Of a stretch of DNA of 64,000 bases, positions 8,641-20,807 are shown one piece after another. The translations under genes were made by a program, and so were the position numbers. This DNA is from Sediminibacterium sp. C3 (GTDB lineage: Bacteria > Bacteroidota > Bacteroidia > Chitinophagales > Chitinophagaceae). The first letter of the stretch is position 1, and every line of letters begins with the position of its first letter. Under the pieces are notes generated by a model. It ran no database searches. It was given only the letters and a program-made list of their open reading frames with translations, and was not told the origin of the DNA. The DNA lies in assembly GCF_000508085.1 (NCBI RefSeq), contig NZ_KI669560.1, positions 1,707,248 to 1,771,247 on the forward strand, read 5' to 3'.

Positions 8641-10614
8641 TTATTTGTAGTTACGTTGAGTTGGCTTGATAACATCGTAGTTAAGGGTTTCTTTAAGTAA
8701 ATCCCACTGATGTTCACCCTTGAATTCCCAGGCTGCTACATACATATAGCCTGCATCATCTCTTAAAGCTTCCCCGTCCGGAGTCTGGAATTCTTCTCTG
8801 AAATGTCCGCCACAGCTTTCATTGCGATTTAATGCATCTATACACATTAACTCACCCAATTCAATGAAATCTGCTACACGGTTTGCCTTATCCAGTTCGG
8901 TATTCATTTCATTAATTTCTCCTGGAATTCTAACGTCGCTCCAGAACTCTTTTTTCAAAGCCTGGATTTCTTTAATTGCCTGCTCCAAACCTTCTTTATT
9001 TCTGGCCATACCGCACTTGTCCCACATAATTTTACCCAAACGCTTGTGGAAACTTTCAACAGACTGCTTTCCTTTGATACTCATCAATTGATGAATTCTA
9101 TCGCTAACTGCTTTTTCTGCTTCTTCAAAAGCCGGGTGAGAAGTTTCAATGGATTTGTTATAAATCTCGTCTGCCAGGTAGTTACCTAATGTGTACGGAA
9201 TAACAAAGTATCCGTCAGCCAGCCCCTGCATCAGGGCAGAAGCTCCCAAACGGTTGGCTCCGTGATCACTGAAATTGGCTTCTCCCAAGGCATATAAGCC
9301 AGGAACGGTTGTCTGCAATTCATAATCCACCCAAAGTCCCCCCATGGTATAGTGTACCGCAGGGTAAATTCTCATGGGAACTTCGTAAGGGTTTTCACCG
9401 GTAATCTTTTCATACATATCAAAAAGGTTACCGTATTTGGCTTTCACCACTTCCTTACCTAAGGCAATAATTTCTTCCTGAGAAGCATTCACTTTACCTT
9501 GCTTACCTGCTTCAATTTTGCCATATCTTAAAATGGCATCCGCATAATCAAGATACACCGCCTGCTTACTGCTACCAACACCGTATCCTGCATCACAACG
9601 CTCTTTAGCTGCTCTGGAAGCAACGTCTCTTGGTACTAGATTACCAAAGGCAGGATATCTTCTTTCCAAATAGTAATCTCTTTCTTCTTCAGGTATATCG
9701 GTCGCCTTTCTTGTATCGTTTTGTTTTTTAGGTACCCAGATTCTTCCGTCATTTCTTAAAGACTCTGACATTAGCGTCAGCTTACTTTGATGGTCGCCAC
9801 TTACTGGAATACAGGTAGGGTGTATCTGAGTAAAACAAGGGTTAGCAAAAGCGGCTCCTTTTTTGTGTGCTTTCCATGCAGCTGTTACGTTGCTACCCAT
9901 TGCATTGGTAGACAAATAAAATACATTACCATAACCGCCTGAACATAATAATACAGCATGCCCGAAATGTCTTTCGAGTTTGCCGCTTACCAGGTCGCGT
10001 GCAATAATACCTCTTGCTTTGCCATCAATGGTTACCACTTCCAGCATTTCGTGTCTGCTGTACATAGTTACATTACCAAGAGCAACCTGACGCTCCAAAG
10101 CCTGGTAGGCACCAATCAATAATTGTTGTCCTGTTTGGCCGGCAGCATAAAAGGTTCTCTGTACCTGTGTACCACCAAATGAACGGTTACTTAACAAACC
10201 ACCATATTCCCTTGCAAAAGGTACACCTTGTGCAACGCACTGATCTATGATATTGGCGCTTACTTCGGCAAGTCTGTGCACATTTGCTTCTCTTGCTCTG
10301 TAATCCCCACCTTTAATGGTATCGTAAAACAAACGGAATACACTATCTCCGTCGTTCTGATAATTTTTAGCGGCATTAATTCCACCCTGTGCTGCAATAG
10401 AGTGTGCACGGCGAGGGGAATCCTGAAAACAAAATGCTTTTACTTTATAACCAAGTTCACCCAACGAAGCAGCTGCAGAAGCTCCCGCCAATCCTGTGCC
10501 CACAACAATTACTTCCAGTTTCCGCTTATTGGCAGGGTTAACCAGTTTGCAATGTCCCTTGTACTCAGCCCACTTATTTTCTAATGGTCCGGTAGGAATT
10601 TTAGCATTTAACAT
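8641..10614 (-). CDS. sdhA: Succinate dehydrogenase/fumarate reductase flavoprotein subunit
   Basis: The 657-residue catalytic subunit oxidises succinate to fumarate with FAD. The Rossmann motif is [20 protein letters not shown], and covalent FAD attachment is expected at the His of [15 protein letters not shown]. Substrate-site stretches include HPTCIP, the [18 protein letters not shown] region and [12 protein letters not shown]. It is the longer form found with the single-polypeptide cytochrome b (class used by Bacteroidota and Bacillus). It is flanked by sdhC (50 nt upstream) and sdhB (44 nt downstream). The direction, succinate oxidation or fumarate reduction, cannot be told from sequence. 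Confidence 0.96.
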   Translation of the reverse strand: MLNAKIPTGPLENKWAEYKGHCKLVNPANKRKLEVIVVGTGLAGASAAASLGELGYKVKAFCFQDSPRRAHSIAAQGGINAAKNYQNDGDSVFRLFYDTIKGGDYRAREANVHRLAEVSANIIDQCVAQGVPFAREYGGLLSNRSFGGTQVQRTFYAAGQTGQQLLIGAYQALERQVALGNVTMYSRHEMLEVVTIDGKARGIIARDLVSGKLERHFGHAVLLCSGGYGNVFYLSTNAMGSNVTAAWKAHKKGAAFANPCFTQIHPTCIPVSGDHQSKLTLMSESLRNDGRIWVPKKQNDTRKATDIPEEERDYYLERRYPAFGNLVPRDVASRAAKERCDAGYGVGSSKQAVYLDYADAILRYGKIEAGKQGKVNASQEEIIALGKEVVKAKYGNLFDMYEKITGENPYEVPMRIYPAVHYTMGGLWVDYELQTTVPGLYALGEANFSDHGANRLGASALMQGLADGYFVIPYTLGNYLADEIYNKSIETSHPAFEEAEKAVSDRIHQLMSIKGKQSVESFHKRLGKIMWDKCGMARNKEGLEQAIKEIQALKKEFWSDVRIPGEINEMNTELDKANRVADFIELGELMCIDALNRNESCGGHFREEFQTPDGEALRDDAGYMYVAAWEFKGEHQWDLLKETLNYDVIKPTQRNYK

Positions 10615-10664
10615 AGATCCAAAGGTTTATGATGATTTGAATATACTTTTTAAATAATGACCCA

Positions 10665-11366
10665 CTATCCGATCCATCCTAGTTTAAAGCTCAACGGCAT
10701 AAAAATGAATGCCAACGTAATGATGATTGAATAGGCATAACCCACAGTGGTTAATAAGGTGGTATAGCGTTTATTGTGCACTCCTAAAGTTCTGAAAGCA
10801 CTCTGAAAACCGTGAGCCAGGTGATAAGCTAAAGATATACATCCTGCGGTATATACACCAATCACCCACCATTCAGTGAAAGTTGCCTGCATCAAAGCAA
10901 ACATATTGTGCATTTCAACGCCATTATAGGTTACCGGAGCTAATCCTTCATGTGTAAAACGTGCGGAAACCCAGAAGTGGTAAAGGTGTAAAACAAGGAA
11001 AATCAAAATTAATGTTCCCAACAAACCCATGCTTCTGCTGTACCATTTGCTACCGTCCGTATAAGTGACAGCGTAGCCAACTGATCTTTTTTGCTTGTTT
11101 TCAAGCGTTAAAAGATATCCCTGGAAAATGTGTAAAATAATACCTGCAAAAAGTCCAATTTCCATGATTCTGATTAAAACCGTAGAACCCATAAAATGGG
11201 CGGCCTTATTAAACATTTCTCCATTCTCATTAGGATCGACCATGTCTGCAAAAACACAGGCATTGATACCCGCATGGACAATTAAAAACAAAACAAGGGA
11301 AATTCCGGTTAATCCCATAACCAGCTTTTTCCCAACTGACGATGTAAAGACTTGTTTCCAGGTCAT
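10665..11366 (-). CDS. sdhC: Succinate dehydrogenase cytochrome b subunit
   Basis: The 233-residue membrane anchor has five predicted helices and several conserved histidines for two haems (LFLIVHAGINA, IILHIFQGYLL, VLHLYHFW, SLAYHLAHGFQSAFRTLG). This is the fused one-subunit type that transfers electrons to menaquinone across the membrane. First gene of the operon, with a candidate promoter 30 nt upstream. Confidence 0.94.
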   Translation of the reverse strand: MTWKQVFTSSVGKKLVMGLTGISLVLFLIVHAGINACVFADMVDPNENGEMFNKAAHFMGSTVLIRIMEIGLFAGIILHIFQGYLLTLENKQKRSVGYAVTYTDGSKWYSRSMGLLGTLILIFLVLHLYHFWVSARFTHEGLAPVTYNGVEMHNMFALMQATFTEWWVIGVYTAGCISLAYHLAHGFQSAFRTLGVHNKRYTTLLTTVGYAYSIIITLAFIFMPLSFKLGWIG

Positions 11367-11395
11367 ATAGCAAGATTATTTTGGTTAAATCTCCG

Positions 11396-11403
11396 CAAAT
11401 TTA
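11396..11403 (-). promoter_or_regulatory. Candidate -7 box upstream of sdhCAB
   Basis: TAAATTTG on the minus strand matches the Bacteroidota -7 consensus TAnnTTTG, 30 nt before the sdhC ATG. A TTG lies 15 nt further upstream, which is shorter than the usual 17-22 nt spacing, so only the -7 match is convincing. Confidence 0.4.
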
Positions 11404-11566
11404 ACTCATTTATATATACAATAGGCGAAGACTTTGGTTGTAAAGAAATACAATAAATGCATCCTGTTGAATTCGTTGCTGTCATTTATAAAGACTGCTT
11501 GAACAGTACAATCAACCGTTTACATAAAACACCACTCAAAAGTGATGATTAAACGTACATTTGGGT

Positions 11567-12814
11567 ATGGTTAAATTACTGAGTATTTTATGGAACAGTT
11601 TCCGCATGGCTTTGCAGGAGCTCAAAGTAAATAAATTACGTACTTTTCTTTCCTTGTTTGGAATTACCATTGGAATTTTCTGCATAATCGGGGTATTGGC
11701 AACTGTAGATAGTCTGGAAAGAAAAGTGCAGAACGACATTAAAACATTAGGGAGCAATACCATTTATATTGACAAGTGGAATTATGGTGGAGGGCCTGAT
11801 TACCCCTGGTGGAAATACATGAAACGGCCGAATGTTAAAATTGAAGAACTGGACGCATTAAAGCAGAAAAGTGAGCTGGCGGCTTATGCAGCATTTTTTG
11901 TAAGTAGAAATGTAAACTACAGCTATCTCGACAATATTCTGAATAATACAAGTATATACGGAGTAACTGGTGAGTTCAATAATATTCAGACAATTGATAT
12001 AGAAACCGGGAGATATTTAATTGAGTCTGACTTTTTAAGGGGATCTGCCGTAGGGGTTATTGGTTTTAAAGTAGCAGAAGAATTGTACGGGAAAGCAGAA
12101 AAAGCAGTGGGAAAAGAAATTTCTTTTGGGGGGAGAAAAGTGTATGTGGTAGGCGTCATAAAAAAACAAGGTCAGAGTTTCATTGGAGGCTTTAACTACG
12201 ATGATTGTATGATTGTTCCCTATCGCTATTTCGCAAGCATATATAGCCCGGAAACCAGCAGCCCCAATATAATAGTTCAAGGCAAGCCCAAAATTGCCTC
12301 TTCTGCCTTGCAGGATGAGTTGAATGGGGTAATGCGACAATTGCGAAAATTGAGTCCCACACAAGAAGATAACTTTACTTGTAATGATGTGGCCATGTTC
12401 AGTGAGCAGGTGAACGGATTCTTTGGACAGGTTACGGCAGGCGGTTGGGCCATTGCAGGATTGAGTTTGATTGTAGGGGCTTTCGGGGTGGCCAATATCA
12501 TGTTCGTAACGGTAAGAGAAAGAACCAGTCAGATTGGATTAAAAAAAGCAATCGGAGCCAAGAGAAGTACCATCTTAACAGAATTTCTGCTGGAGAGTGC
12601 TTTTCTATGTGTATTGGGAGGTTTAATAGGACTTACACTGGTTTGGCTTTTGTCACTGGTGTTAAGTTCAGTACTCCCGTTTCCTATTTATATAGCTCCC
12701 AATATCGTGCTACTTGGACTTAGTATTTGTATTGGGCTAGGCGTATTGGCGGGTATCATTCCGGCTTCCATTGCTGCTAAACTAGATCCGGTAGTTGCCA
12801 TCAGAACTAAATAG
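11567..12814 (+). CDS. ABC transporter permease, MacB/FtsX type
   Basis: This 415-residue permease has the four-helix MacB topology: helix 1 follows ELKVNKLRTFLSLFGITIGI, then a long periplasmic MacB-like domain (about residues 45-275), then three C-terminal helices containing the FtsX motif VTVRERTSQIGLKKAIGAKRSTI. These proteins use cytosolic ATP hydrolysis to work on envelope substrates (export or mechanotransmission). No ATPase gene is adjacent; tsaD follows after 12 nt. The start is ATG 11567; a TTG two codons earlier is unlikely. Confidence 0.9.
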   Translation: MVKLLSILWNSFRMALQELKVNKLRTFLSLFGITIGIFCIIGVLATVDSLERKVQNDIKTLGSNTIYIDKWNYGGGPDYPWWKYMKRPNVKIEELDALKQKSELAAYAAFFVSRNVNYSYLDNILNNTSIYGVTGEFNNIQTIDIETGRYLIESDFLRGSAVGVIGFKVAEELYGKAEKAVGKEISFGGRKVYVVGVIKKQGQSFIGGFNYDDCMIVPYRYFASIYSPETSSPNIIVQGKPKIASSALQDELNGVMRQLRKLSPTQEDNFTCNDVAMFSEQVNGFFGQVTAGGWAIAGLSLIVGAFGVANIMFVTVRERTSQIGLKKAIGAKRSTILTEFLLESAFLCVLGGLIGLTLVWLLSLVLSSVLPFPIYIAPNIVLLGLSICIGLGVLAGIIPASIAAKLDPVVAIRTK

Positions 12815-12822
12815 TATTTTTG
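12795..12822 (+). promoter_or_regulatory. Candidate promoter for tsaD at the end of the permease gene
   Basis: TTG (12795-12797), 17 nt, then TATTTTTG (12815-12822), matching the Bacteroidota TTG-N17-23-TAnnTTTG pattern. The box ends 4 nt before the tsaD ATG, so if it is used the transcript would be leaderless or nearly so. Confidence 0.4.
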
Positions 12823-12826
12823 CCAG

Positions 12827-13822
12827 ATGGGCATAACAATTTTGGCAATTGAATCTTCCTGCGATGAAACGGCAGCTTCCATTTGCAAAGACGGTGAAAT
12901 TCTAAGTAATGTCATTGCGTCTCAAGCTGTACATGAACAATATGGGGGTGTAGTGCCCGAATTAGCCAGCAGGGCACATATGCAAAATATTGTACCCGTT
13001 GTAGATCAGGCTTTATTGCAGGCAGGATCAAAACTGTCGGATCTCAGTGCCGTTGCTTTCACACAGGCACCCGGTTTAATTGGCAGTCTTCTGGTAGGGA
13101 CACAGTTTGCCAAATCACTTTCCCTTTCCTTACAGATTCCACTGATTGCAGTGCATCATATGCAGGCGCATGTGCTGGCCAATTTGATACCGGAGAATAG
13201 ACCATCTTTCCCATTTTTATGTTTAACCGTTAGCGGGGGACATACACAGATTGTGTTGGCTAAATCGGCGCATGAACTGGAGGTAATTGGAGAGACCATT
13301 GATGATGCAGCCGGAGAAGCATTTGATAAAACAGCTAAGTTGCTGGGTTTGCCTTACCCTGGCGGTCCATTAATTGACCGGTATGCAAAATTGGGAGACC
13401 CCTTAAAGTTCAAGTTTGCCGAACCTCAGATTCCGGAACTTAATTTTTCATTCAGTGGTTTAAAAACTTCTGTGTTGTATTTTTTGCAGAAGCAGGAACC
13501 CGGTTTCATTGAGGCCAATAAAAATGATTTGTGCGCTTCCGTGCAACATACCATTGTACAGATACTTTTAAAGAAACTGGCCAAAGCTGTTCAGCAAACG
13601 AATGTAAAACAAGTATGTATTGCAGGTGGCGTAAGTGCAAATAGTGGTTTAAGAAACGGATTGATGGAATTGGGCCAGAAACGGGGTTGGAGAACTTTTA
13701 TTCCCGATTTCAGCTATTGTACAGATAATGCTGCTATGATAGCCATTACTGCCTACCATAAATTTCAAAAAGGAGATTTTGCTTCTCTGTCTGTTAACCC
13801 CTCTGCAAGAGCGGAATGGTAA
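12827..13822 (+). CDS. tsaD: tRNA N6-adenosine threonylcarbamoyltransferase
   Basis: The 331-residue TsaD/Kae1/Gcp protein completes t6A37 synthesis on ANN-decoding tRNAs. The N-terminal LAIESSCDETAAS, the metal-binding HHMQAH, the ATP-site VSGGHTQ, EAFDKTAKLLGLPYPGGP and the C-terminal FSYCTDNAAMIA are all visible. Length is typical. Other subunits of the t6A machinery (TsaB, TsaC, TsaE) are not in the window. It lies 12 nt behind the permease gene and may have its own promoter. Confidence 0.97.
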   Translation: MGITILAIESSCDETAASICKDGEILSNVIASQAVHEQYGGVVPELASRAHMQNIVPVVDQALLQAGSKLSDLSAVAFTQAPGLIGSLLVGTQFAKSLSLSLQIPLIAVHHMQAHVLANLIPENRPSFPFLCLTVSGGHTQIVLAKSAHELEVIGETIDDAAGEAFDKTAKLLGLPYPGGPLIDRYAKLGDPLKFKFAEPQIPELNFSFSGLKTSVLYFLQKQEPGFIEANKNDLCASVQHTIVQILLKKLAKAVQQTNVKQVCIAGGVSANSGLRNGLMELGQKRGWRTFIPDFSYCTDNAAMIAITAYHKFQKGDFASLSVNPSARAEW

Positions 13823-13838
13823 TCAAAAGGCAAGTTCC

Positions 13839-15515
<1,677 letters not shown>

Positions 15516-15557
15516 ATAATTTTTCTTCAGTAACTTACCGCTTCAAATTGGTAAGGA

Positions 15558-18110
15558 ATGAAAAAAATTACGATTGCATTTCTATTGTCACTTTTTGTTG
15601 CAGCAGCTTTTGCACAGGACCTGTCGTATTATTTACCCAGGAACGTTCAATACAATAAATCAATTCCAACGCCTGCAAGTATTGTTGGCCATGAGGTAGG
15701 GGAATGGCATGTTACCCATGACCGTTTGGTGCAGTATGTAAAAGCAGTTGACCAGGCTTCCGACCGAATGATCCTGAAACCACTCGGACTAACCAACGAG
15801 GGCAGACAGCAACTGGCGCTGATTATAACGTCTTCTGAAAACCAACAGCGATTAGAACAGATTCGTCAGCAACATCTGGCACTAACCAATCCTGATCAAT
15901 CTTCTAGCCTCAATATCAGTGAAATGCCTGTTGTGGTCTGGATGGGATATAGTATACACGGAAATGAAAGCAGTGGAGCTAATGCTGCTCTTTTGGCTAC
16001 TTATTATCTGGCTGCAGCACAAGGCCCTGAAATAGATGCTTTATTAAAGAATACAGTGATTATTCTGGACCCTTCTTTTAATCCAGACGGATTAAATCGT
16101 TTTGCCAATTGGGTAAATATGCACAAGAGTTTTACACCGGTGAGCGATCCCAATGCAAGAGAATTTAATGAAGTGTGGCCAGGAGGAAGATTTAATCATT
16201 ACTGGTTCGATTTAAACCGCGACTGGTTACCGGCCCAGCACAAGGAAAGCAGAAACCGCCTCTCTCTTTATCACGATTGGAAGCCTAATATTTTAACGGA
16301 TCACCATGAAATGGGAAGTAATTCTACTTTCTTTTTTCAACCGGGTGTTCCTTCCAGGGTTAACCCGAATACCCCTGCTAAAAATCAGGAGTTAACGGCT
16401 GCTATAGGAAATTATCATGCACAGTTTTTAGATAGCATCGGTTCCTTGTATTTTACCAAAGAAGGTTACGATGATTTTTATTACGGTAAGGGGTCTACTT
16501 ATCCGGATATCAATGGAGCTGTTGGAATTTTGTTTGAGCAGGCGAGTAGCCGGGGGCATCTTCAGGAAACCGAGAATGGTTTATTGAGTTTTCCTTTTAC
16601 AATCAGGAATCAGTTTACCACTACTCTATCCACACTGGCAGCAGCCAAGGGGCTAAGAAAACAAATGTTGGACTATCAGCGATCTTTTTTTAAAGATGTA
16701 ATTAAGGAGGCTGAAGCTTATCCGGTAAAAGCCTTTGTTTTCGGTGACGCACAGGATAAGGCCAAGACCCAGATTTTTGTAGAAATGTTGTTAAGGCATC
16801 AGATTGAAATTTATCCGGTAAAATCGGAGATCAATGCAGAAGGTAAAATTTTTAAACCCGGTTCTTCCTTCCTGATTCCAACTGCTCAGAAACAATTCAA
16901 AATCATTAAAACAGTTTTTGAAAAAACATTCAATTATAAGGACAGCTTGTTCTATGATGTTACTGCCTGGACTATGCCGCTTGCCTTTGGCCTGCCATAT
17001 GCAGAAATCAAAACCCTTATTTCAACTAATTCGCAAAAGCTGAACCAGCCTGTTGAACTAACTGCCGCTGTTATCGGCAGTGCCAATCCTTATGCATATG
17101 CCATTAAATGGAATGAGTATTACTCACCTAAAGTACTTTATAAGCTTCAGGATAGAGGAATTAAAACGAAAGTGGCATCCAAACAATTTAAAATGATGAT
17201 TGCCGGCAAGGAAGAATTCTTCGATTATGGTACTATCATTGTTCCACTGAGTATTCAGTCTATGGATGCTCAAACCGTTGCAGGAATGGTAAATGAAGCC
17301 ATACAACAGAATGGAGTAGATGCCTATGCATTGGCTACAGGCTTTTCTTCAGATGGGATTGATTTGGGAAGCAATAGTTTTGTTCATCTTAAAAAGCCAT
17401 CAGTGATGATGTTTGGGGGCAACGGAACCAGTGCCACAGATGTGGGAGAAATTTGGCATATGATGGATACCCGTTTCAATGTTCCTGTGAGCATTGTAGA
17501 CGTGGATCGTTTTGGTTCTATTAATGCAGACAGGTATAATGTAATTATTATGGCTTCCGGCACTTATAACAATTTAAATAAAAACGCTCAGGATAAGCTG
17601 AAGGAATGGATCAGCGCTGGCGGTACTTTAATTGCAACCGAAGATGCAACCAAGTGGCTCTCTTCCAATGGATTCACTAAAGTATTATTTAAATCCGGAG
17701 ATGATAAAAGAGATTCCACTTTGCAATTGCCCTATTTCCTGCGTTCAGATGAGACCAGAGCGAAAGATATGACCGGCTCCCTGTTTGAAGCCAAGGTTGA
17801 TCTGACACATCCATTGGGCTTTGGTTATAATAATCCATCGGTTACCATTTTTAAATCTAATACCTTGTTCATGGATAAGAACAATGGTGCCTATGACTCT
17901 CCCGTGATGTATACAGACCAACCTTTACAGAGTGGTTATCTTTACAGAGGCTATAAAAATGCTGTAAAAAATACCGCAGCCGTAAATGTTGATAATCTGG
18001 GCCGTGGCAGAATTATCTCCATGGTAGATAACCTGAATTTCAGAGCTTTCTGGCTGGGGACTTCTAAAATGTTTATGAATGCTGTTTGTTTTGGTCCTTT
18101 AATTCGATAA
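15558..18110 (+). CDS. Secreted M14-family zinc carboxypeptidase-like protein
   Basis: The 850-residue protein has a clear signal peptide (residues 1-19, cut near AFA-QD) and an M14 domain. Zinc ligands His134 and Glu137 lie in YSIHGNESSG; the third is a His of TDHHEMG (249-250). The catalytic Glu is probably 327 (ILFEQASSRG), and the substrate-binding FDLNRDW is also present. The long C-terminal half (about 370-850) resembles a glutamine-amidotransferase-like/beta extension common in Bacteroidota M14 enzymes. It should trim peptides outside the cytoplasm. An L,D-transpeptidase gene follows 4 nt downstream. Confidence 0.9.
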   Translation: MKKITIAFLLSLFVAAAFAQDLSYYLPRNVQYNKSIPTPASIVGHEVGEWHVTHDRLVQYVKAVDQASDRMILKPLGLTNEGRQQLALIITSSENQQRLEQIRQQHLALTNPDQSSSLNISEMPVVVWMGYSIHGNESSGANAALLATYYLAAAQGPEIDALLKNTVIILDPSFNPDGLNRFANWVNMHKSFTPVSDPNAREFNEVWPGGRFNHYWFDLNRDWLPAQHKESRNRLSLYHDWKPNILTDHHEMGSNSTFFFQPGVPSRVNPNTPAKNQELTAAIGNYHAQFLDSIGSLYFTKEGYDDFYYGKGSTYPDINGAVGILFEQASSRGHLQETENGLLSFPFTIRNQFTTTLSTLAAAKGLRKQMLDYQRSFFKDVIKEAEAYPVKAFVFGDAQDKAKTQIFVEMLLRHQIEIYPVKSEINAEGKIFKPGSSFLIPTAQKQFKIIKTVFEKTFNYKDSLFYDVTAWTMPLAFGLPYAEIKTLISTNSQKLNQPVELTAAVIGSANPYAYAIKWNEYYSPKVLYKLQDRGIKTKVASKQFKMMIAGKEEFFDYGTIIVPLSIQSMDAQTVAGMVNEAIQQNGVDAYALATGFSSDGIDLGSNSFVHLKKPSVMMFGGNGTSATDVGEIWHMMDTRFNVPVSIVDVDRFGSINADRYNVIIMASGTYNNLNKNAQDKLKEWISAGGTLIATEDATKWLSSNGFTKVLFKSGDDKRDSTLQLPYFLRSDETRAKDMTGSLFEAKVDLTHPLGFGYNNPSVTIFKSNTLFMDKNNGAYDSPVMYTDQPLQSGYLYRGYKNAVKNTAAVNVDNLGRGRIISMVDNLNFRAFWLGTSKMFMNAVCFGPLIR

Positions 18111-18114
18111 TCGT

Positions 18115-18867
18115 ATGAAATACTGTGTTGTTTTATTATTGTTATCCTTGCATTTTACTGGCAACGAACTGTTTGCCCAGGATTTTAAAGCATTGACCAA
18201 AAAAGAACAGATCGTTTTTAACAGAAGAGAGAATGCTTTAAAACAACAGTTTCAGGAGGCCAATCTAAGCTGGCCTGCAAAGCAGCTGTATATACGCAGT
18301 TTTAAACAGGATGGTGTGCTAGAATTATGGGTAAAGAATAGTTTAACCGAGCCATTTGTTTTATTTAAAACTTATAATATTTGTGCATTGTCCGGTAAGC
18401 TTGGACCCAAAAGAAGAGAGGGGGATAAGCAAGTTCCGGAAGGGATTTATTACATTAATGAGTTTAATCCAAACAGCGATTACCATTTCTCCCTTGGACT
18501 TAATTACCCCAATCAGAGTGATCTGGTTTTTGCAGACAGAAATGCTCCGGGAGGGGAAATTTATATTCACGGACAGTGTGCAACTGTGGGTTGTATACCC
18601 ATTTTAAATAGTCCTATTGAAGAGTTATATGTACTGGCAAGTATTGTAAAAAAGCAAGGTCAAGATTATATACCTGTTCATATATATCCCATAAGATTCA
18701 ATAATCATCAGTCCGCTAAAGCCATACAGATGCTGGTAGGAGCCAATCCTGAATACCATCGGTTTACCAGCCAATTGAAAGATATTTACGATTATTTTGA
18801 ACAATATAAGCAATTGCCAATCATTGGAATTACACAGGAGGGTTCATACAAAATACTTGTCCGGTAA
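18115..18867 (+). CDS. YafK-like L,D-transpeptidase (YkuD domain) family protein
   Basis: The 250-residue protein starts with a signal peptide (cut near LFA-QD) and carries the YkuD/YafK active-site pattern YIHGQCATVGCIPI, where the second Cys is the expected nucleophile. The preceding KLGPKRREGDKQVPEGIYYI is the family's substrate loop. YafK/DpaA-type enzymes cut or form bonds between peptidoglycan and proteins at meso-diaminopimelate. Its place directly after the secreted M14 gene (4 nt) suggests a joint envelope-processing transcript. Confidence 0.9.
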   Translation: MKYCVVLLLLSLHFTGNELFAQDFKALTKKEQIVFNRRENALKQQFQEANLSWPAKQLYIRSFKQDGVLELWVKNSLTEPFVLFKTYNICALSGKLGPKRREGDKQVPEGIYYINEFNPNSDYHFSLGLNYPNQSDLVFADRNAPGGEIYIHGQCATVGCIPILNSPIEELYVLASIVKKQGQDYIPVHIYPIRFNNHQSAKAIQMLVGANPEYHRFTSQLKDIYDYFEQYKQLPIIGITQEGSYKILVR

Positions 18868-18964
18868 GCAATGTATTGCATTATTTAGTATTTTGTGACT
18901 AATTATTACAATCCTGATAGCCGCTGAAGACCTCTTGGTTTAATTATACAATTGTAGTTATCTA

Positions 18965-20806
18965 ATGAAGCGAGCTAAGCTTTCCTTTTCAAATATCATA
19001 TTAATTACAGCCTGTTTGGTAGTGGTGGTTTCCATTTTGTTCTTAAATGTAATCAACACCAGAAATATCATAACGCTTAAAAATTCCATAGACACTTTAA
19101 GTATTGAGAATAAAAACATCAGCTTATTGCGGAGTGCCAGTGATGAATTGGTAGAGTTAGAATTGGTGTATAATAAATATTTACAAACCGGTGAAGCTTC
19201 TTTAATTGATTTATCTTCAAAGCTGGTCGATAATACCCTTAAACGATTAATAAATCTGCAGCAGGAAAGTGATAGTGGCAGAGCTGCTCAAATTGTTCAT
19301 CAGTTGGCAAAAGAACGTCCTTTGCCAGCAATGATTGCAGATTTTCAAAATCTTTCTTCGAAATTCAAAAAAAATCAGATTGGTGTATCCCGGATTAGTG
19401 AAACAGATTCTGTAAACATTTTATTGGCCCAATATAATCAACAGTTTAAAAGGGTATTAATAAAAGAAGATGCATTTAGGGAAAATTTAAATCAAACCAT
19501 ATTCAAAAATGCCGTTACGGGTACCGATGTAATTCAAAAGTTTTTCTGGATATCACTGCTTATCATCTTGTTTATTGTGGGAGTACTGGTATACAATATT
19601 TACAAGATGGTAAATTATGAGAATGAAATACTGGAAGCCAGGGAAAAAGCGGTAAAACTGGCGCAGGTGAAAAGCAGGTTTTTGAGCAATATGAGTCACG
19701 AGATCAGATCTCCTCTAACTGCAATTATGGGCTTCACGGAAATCATCGATAAAATTGAGACAGACGCAGAAAAAAGGAATTTTCTTCATGCTATTAAAAC
19801 CTCATCTGAGCATTTATTGTCTACTGTTAATGACGTGCTTGATTTTTCAAAATTGGATGCAGGAAAACTGAAATTGGAAAAACAACCCTTTTATATTAAA
19901 TCTGCCATAGAGGAAGTTAGCTTTGCTTTATCCAGTACCAGCGCAGCCAAAAAAGGCATCCGAGTTAACACCGTAATTAATTTGCCGGAAAGTCTTTTGG
20001 TTAAGGGAGATTTATTCCGTCTAAAACAAATTCTGTACAACTTATTAAGCAATGCTATTAAGTTTACAGAAAAGGGCGGGGTAACCATTGATGCTGTAAT
20101 TGCATCTAAAACCCCCGATAAAGCGGTTATTCGTATTGCTGTAGCTGATACTGGAATAGGTATTCCCAATGATCAGATTAAAACCGTTTTTGAAGAATTT
20201 ACGCAGGTGTCTAATAACACAGCCACAAAGGATAATAGAAGAGCCATCAAAGGAACAGGGCTTGGCTTGTCAATATGTAAAATGCTGGTAGAATTACAAG
20301 GGGGGACCATTGGTGTTGAAAGTAAGTTGAACCATGGTTCAGTTTTTACATTTTCCATTCCATATGAACTGGCAACCGAAAAAGTTGATACAGATAAAGA
20401 ACAAACAACTATGACTAGTATTTCTCCTGTACTTCAGGGCAAAAAAGCGTTGGTGATTGAAGACAATGACGTGAACATTATGTTATTGACCATGTTGTTG
20501 AAAAAGGTCGGAATTGTGTACGATATTGCTAAAGACGGGGAGCTGGGATTGCAGATGTTTAAAGAGAATGTTTACGATATTATTCTCACTGATATTAATG
20601 TGCCAAAGTTAACGGGAGACGAAATCGCTGTTTTTGTAAGGCAGTATCCTGATGAAGTCAAGCGAAATATGCCAATAGTTGGCCTCACAGCAACCATTGT
20701 TCAGGATGATCTGGACGACTATCTGGCTGCAGGAATCAATCAGGTATTGGTAAAACCCTTTAAACAGGATGACTTGTATGCTACGCTGGAAAAATATTTA
20801 GCGTAA
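18965..20806 (+). CDS. Hybrid sensor histidine kinase/response regulator
   Basis: The 613-residue protein has two membrane helices (about 9-29 and 193-212) around a helical periplasmic sensor of CHASE3-like character. A HisKA follows with His245 (SNMSHEIRSPLTAIMGF). The HATPase domain shows the N box (LLSNAIKF, Asn363), G1 (DTGIGI) and G2 (GTGLGLSICKM). A C-terminal receiver has acidic EDN (500-501), phospho-acceptor Asp543 (LTDINVPK) and Lys of VKPF. With no output domain it must pass phosphate to a separate partner. It ends 1 nt from the convergent lysC gene. Confidence 0.95.
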   Translation: MKRAKLSFSNIILITACLVVVVSILFLNVINTRNIITLKNSIDTLSIENKNISLLRSASDELVELELVYNKYLQTGEASLIDLSSKLVDNTLKRLINLQQESDSGRAAQIVHQLAKERPLPAMIADFQNLSSKFKKNQIGVSRISETDSVNILLAQYNQQFKRVLIKEDAFRENLNQTIFKNAVTGTDVIQKFFWISLLIILFIVGVLVYNIYKMVNYENEILEAREKAVKLAQVKSRFLSNMSHEIRSPLTAIMGFTEIIDKIETDAEKRNFLHAIKTSSEHLLSTVNDVLDFSKLDAGKLKLEKQPFYIKSAIEEVSFALSSTSAAKKGIRVNTVINLPESLLVKGDLFRLKQILYNLLSNAIKFTEKGGVTIDAVIASKTPDKAVIRIAVADTGIGIPNDQIKTVFEEFTQVSNNTATKDNRRAIKGTGLGLSICKMLVELQGGTIGVESKLNHGSVFTFSIPYELATEKVDTDKEQTTMTSISPVLQGKKALVIEDNDVNIMLLTMLLKKVGIVYDIAKDGELGLQMFKENVYDIILTDINVPKLTGDEIAVFVRQYPDEVKRNMPIVGLTATIVQDDLDDYLAAGINQVLVKPFKQDDLYATLEKYLA

Positions 20807-20807
20807 T

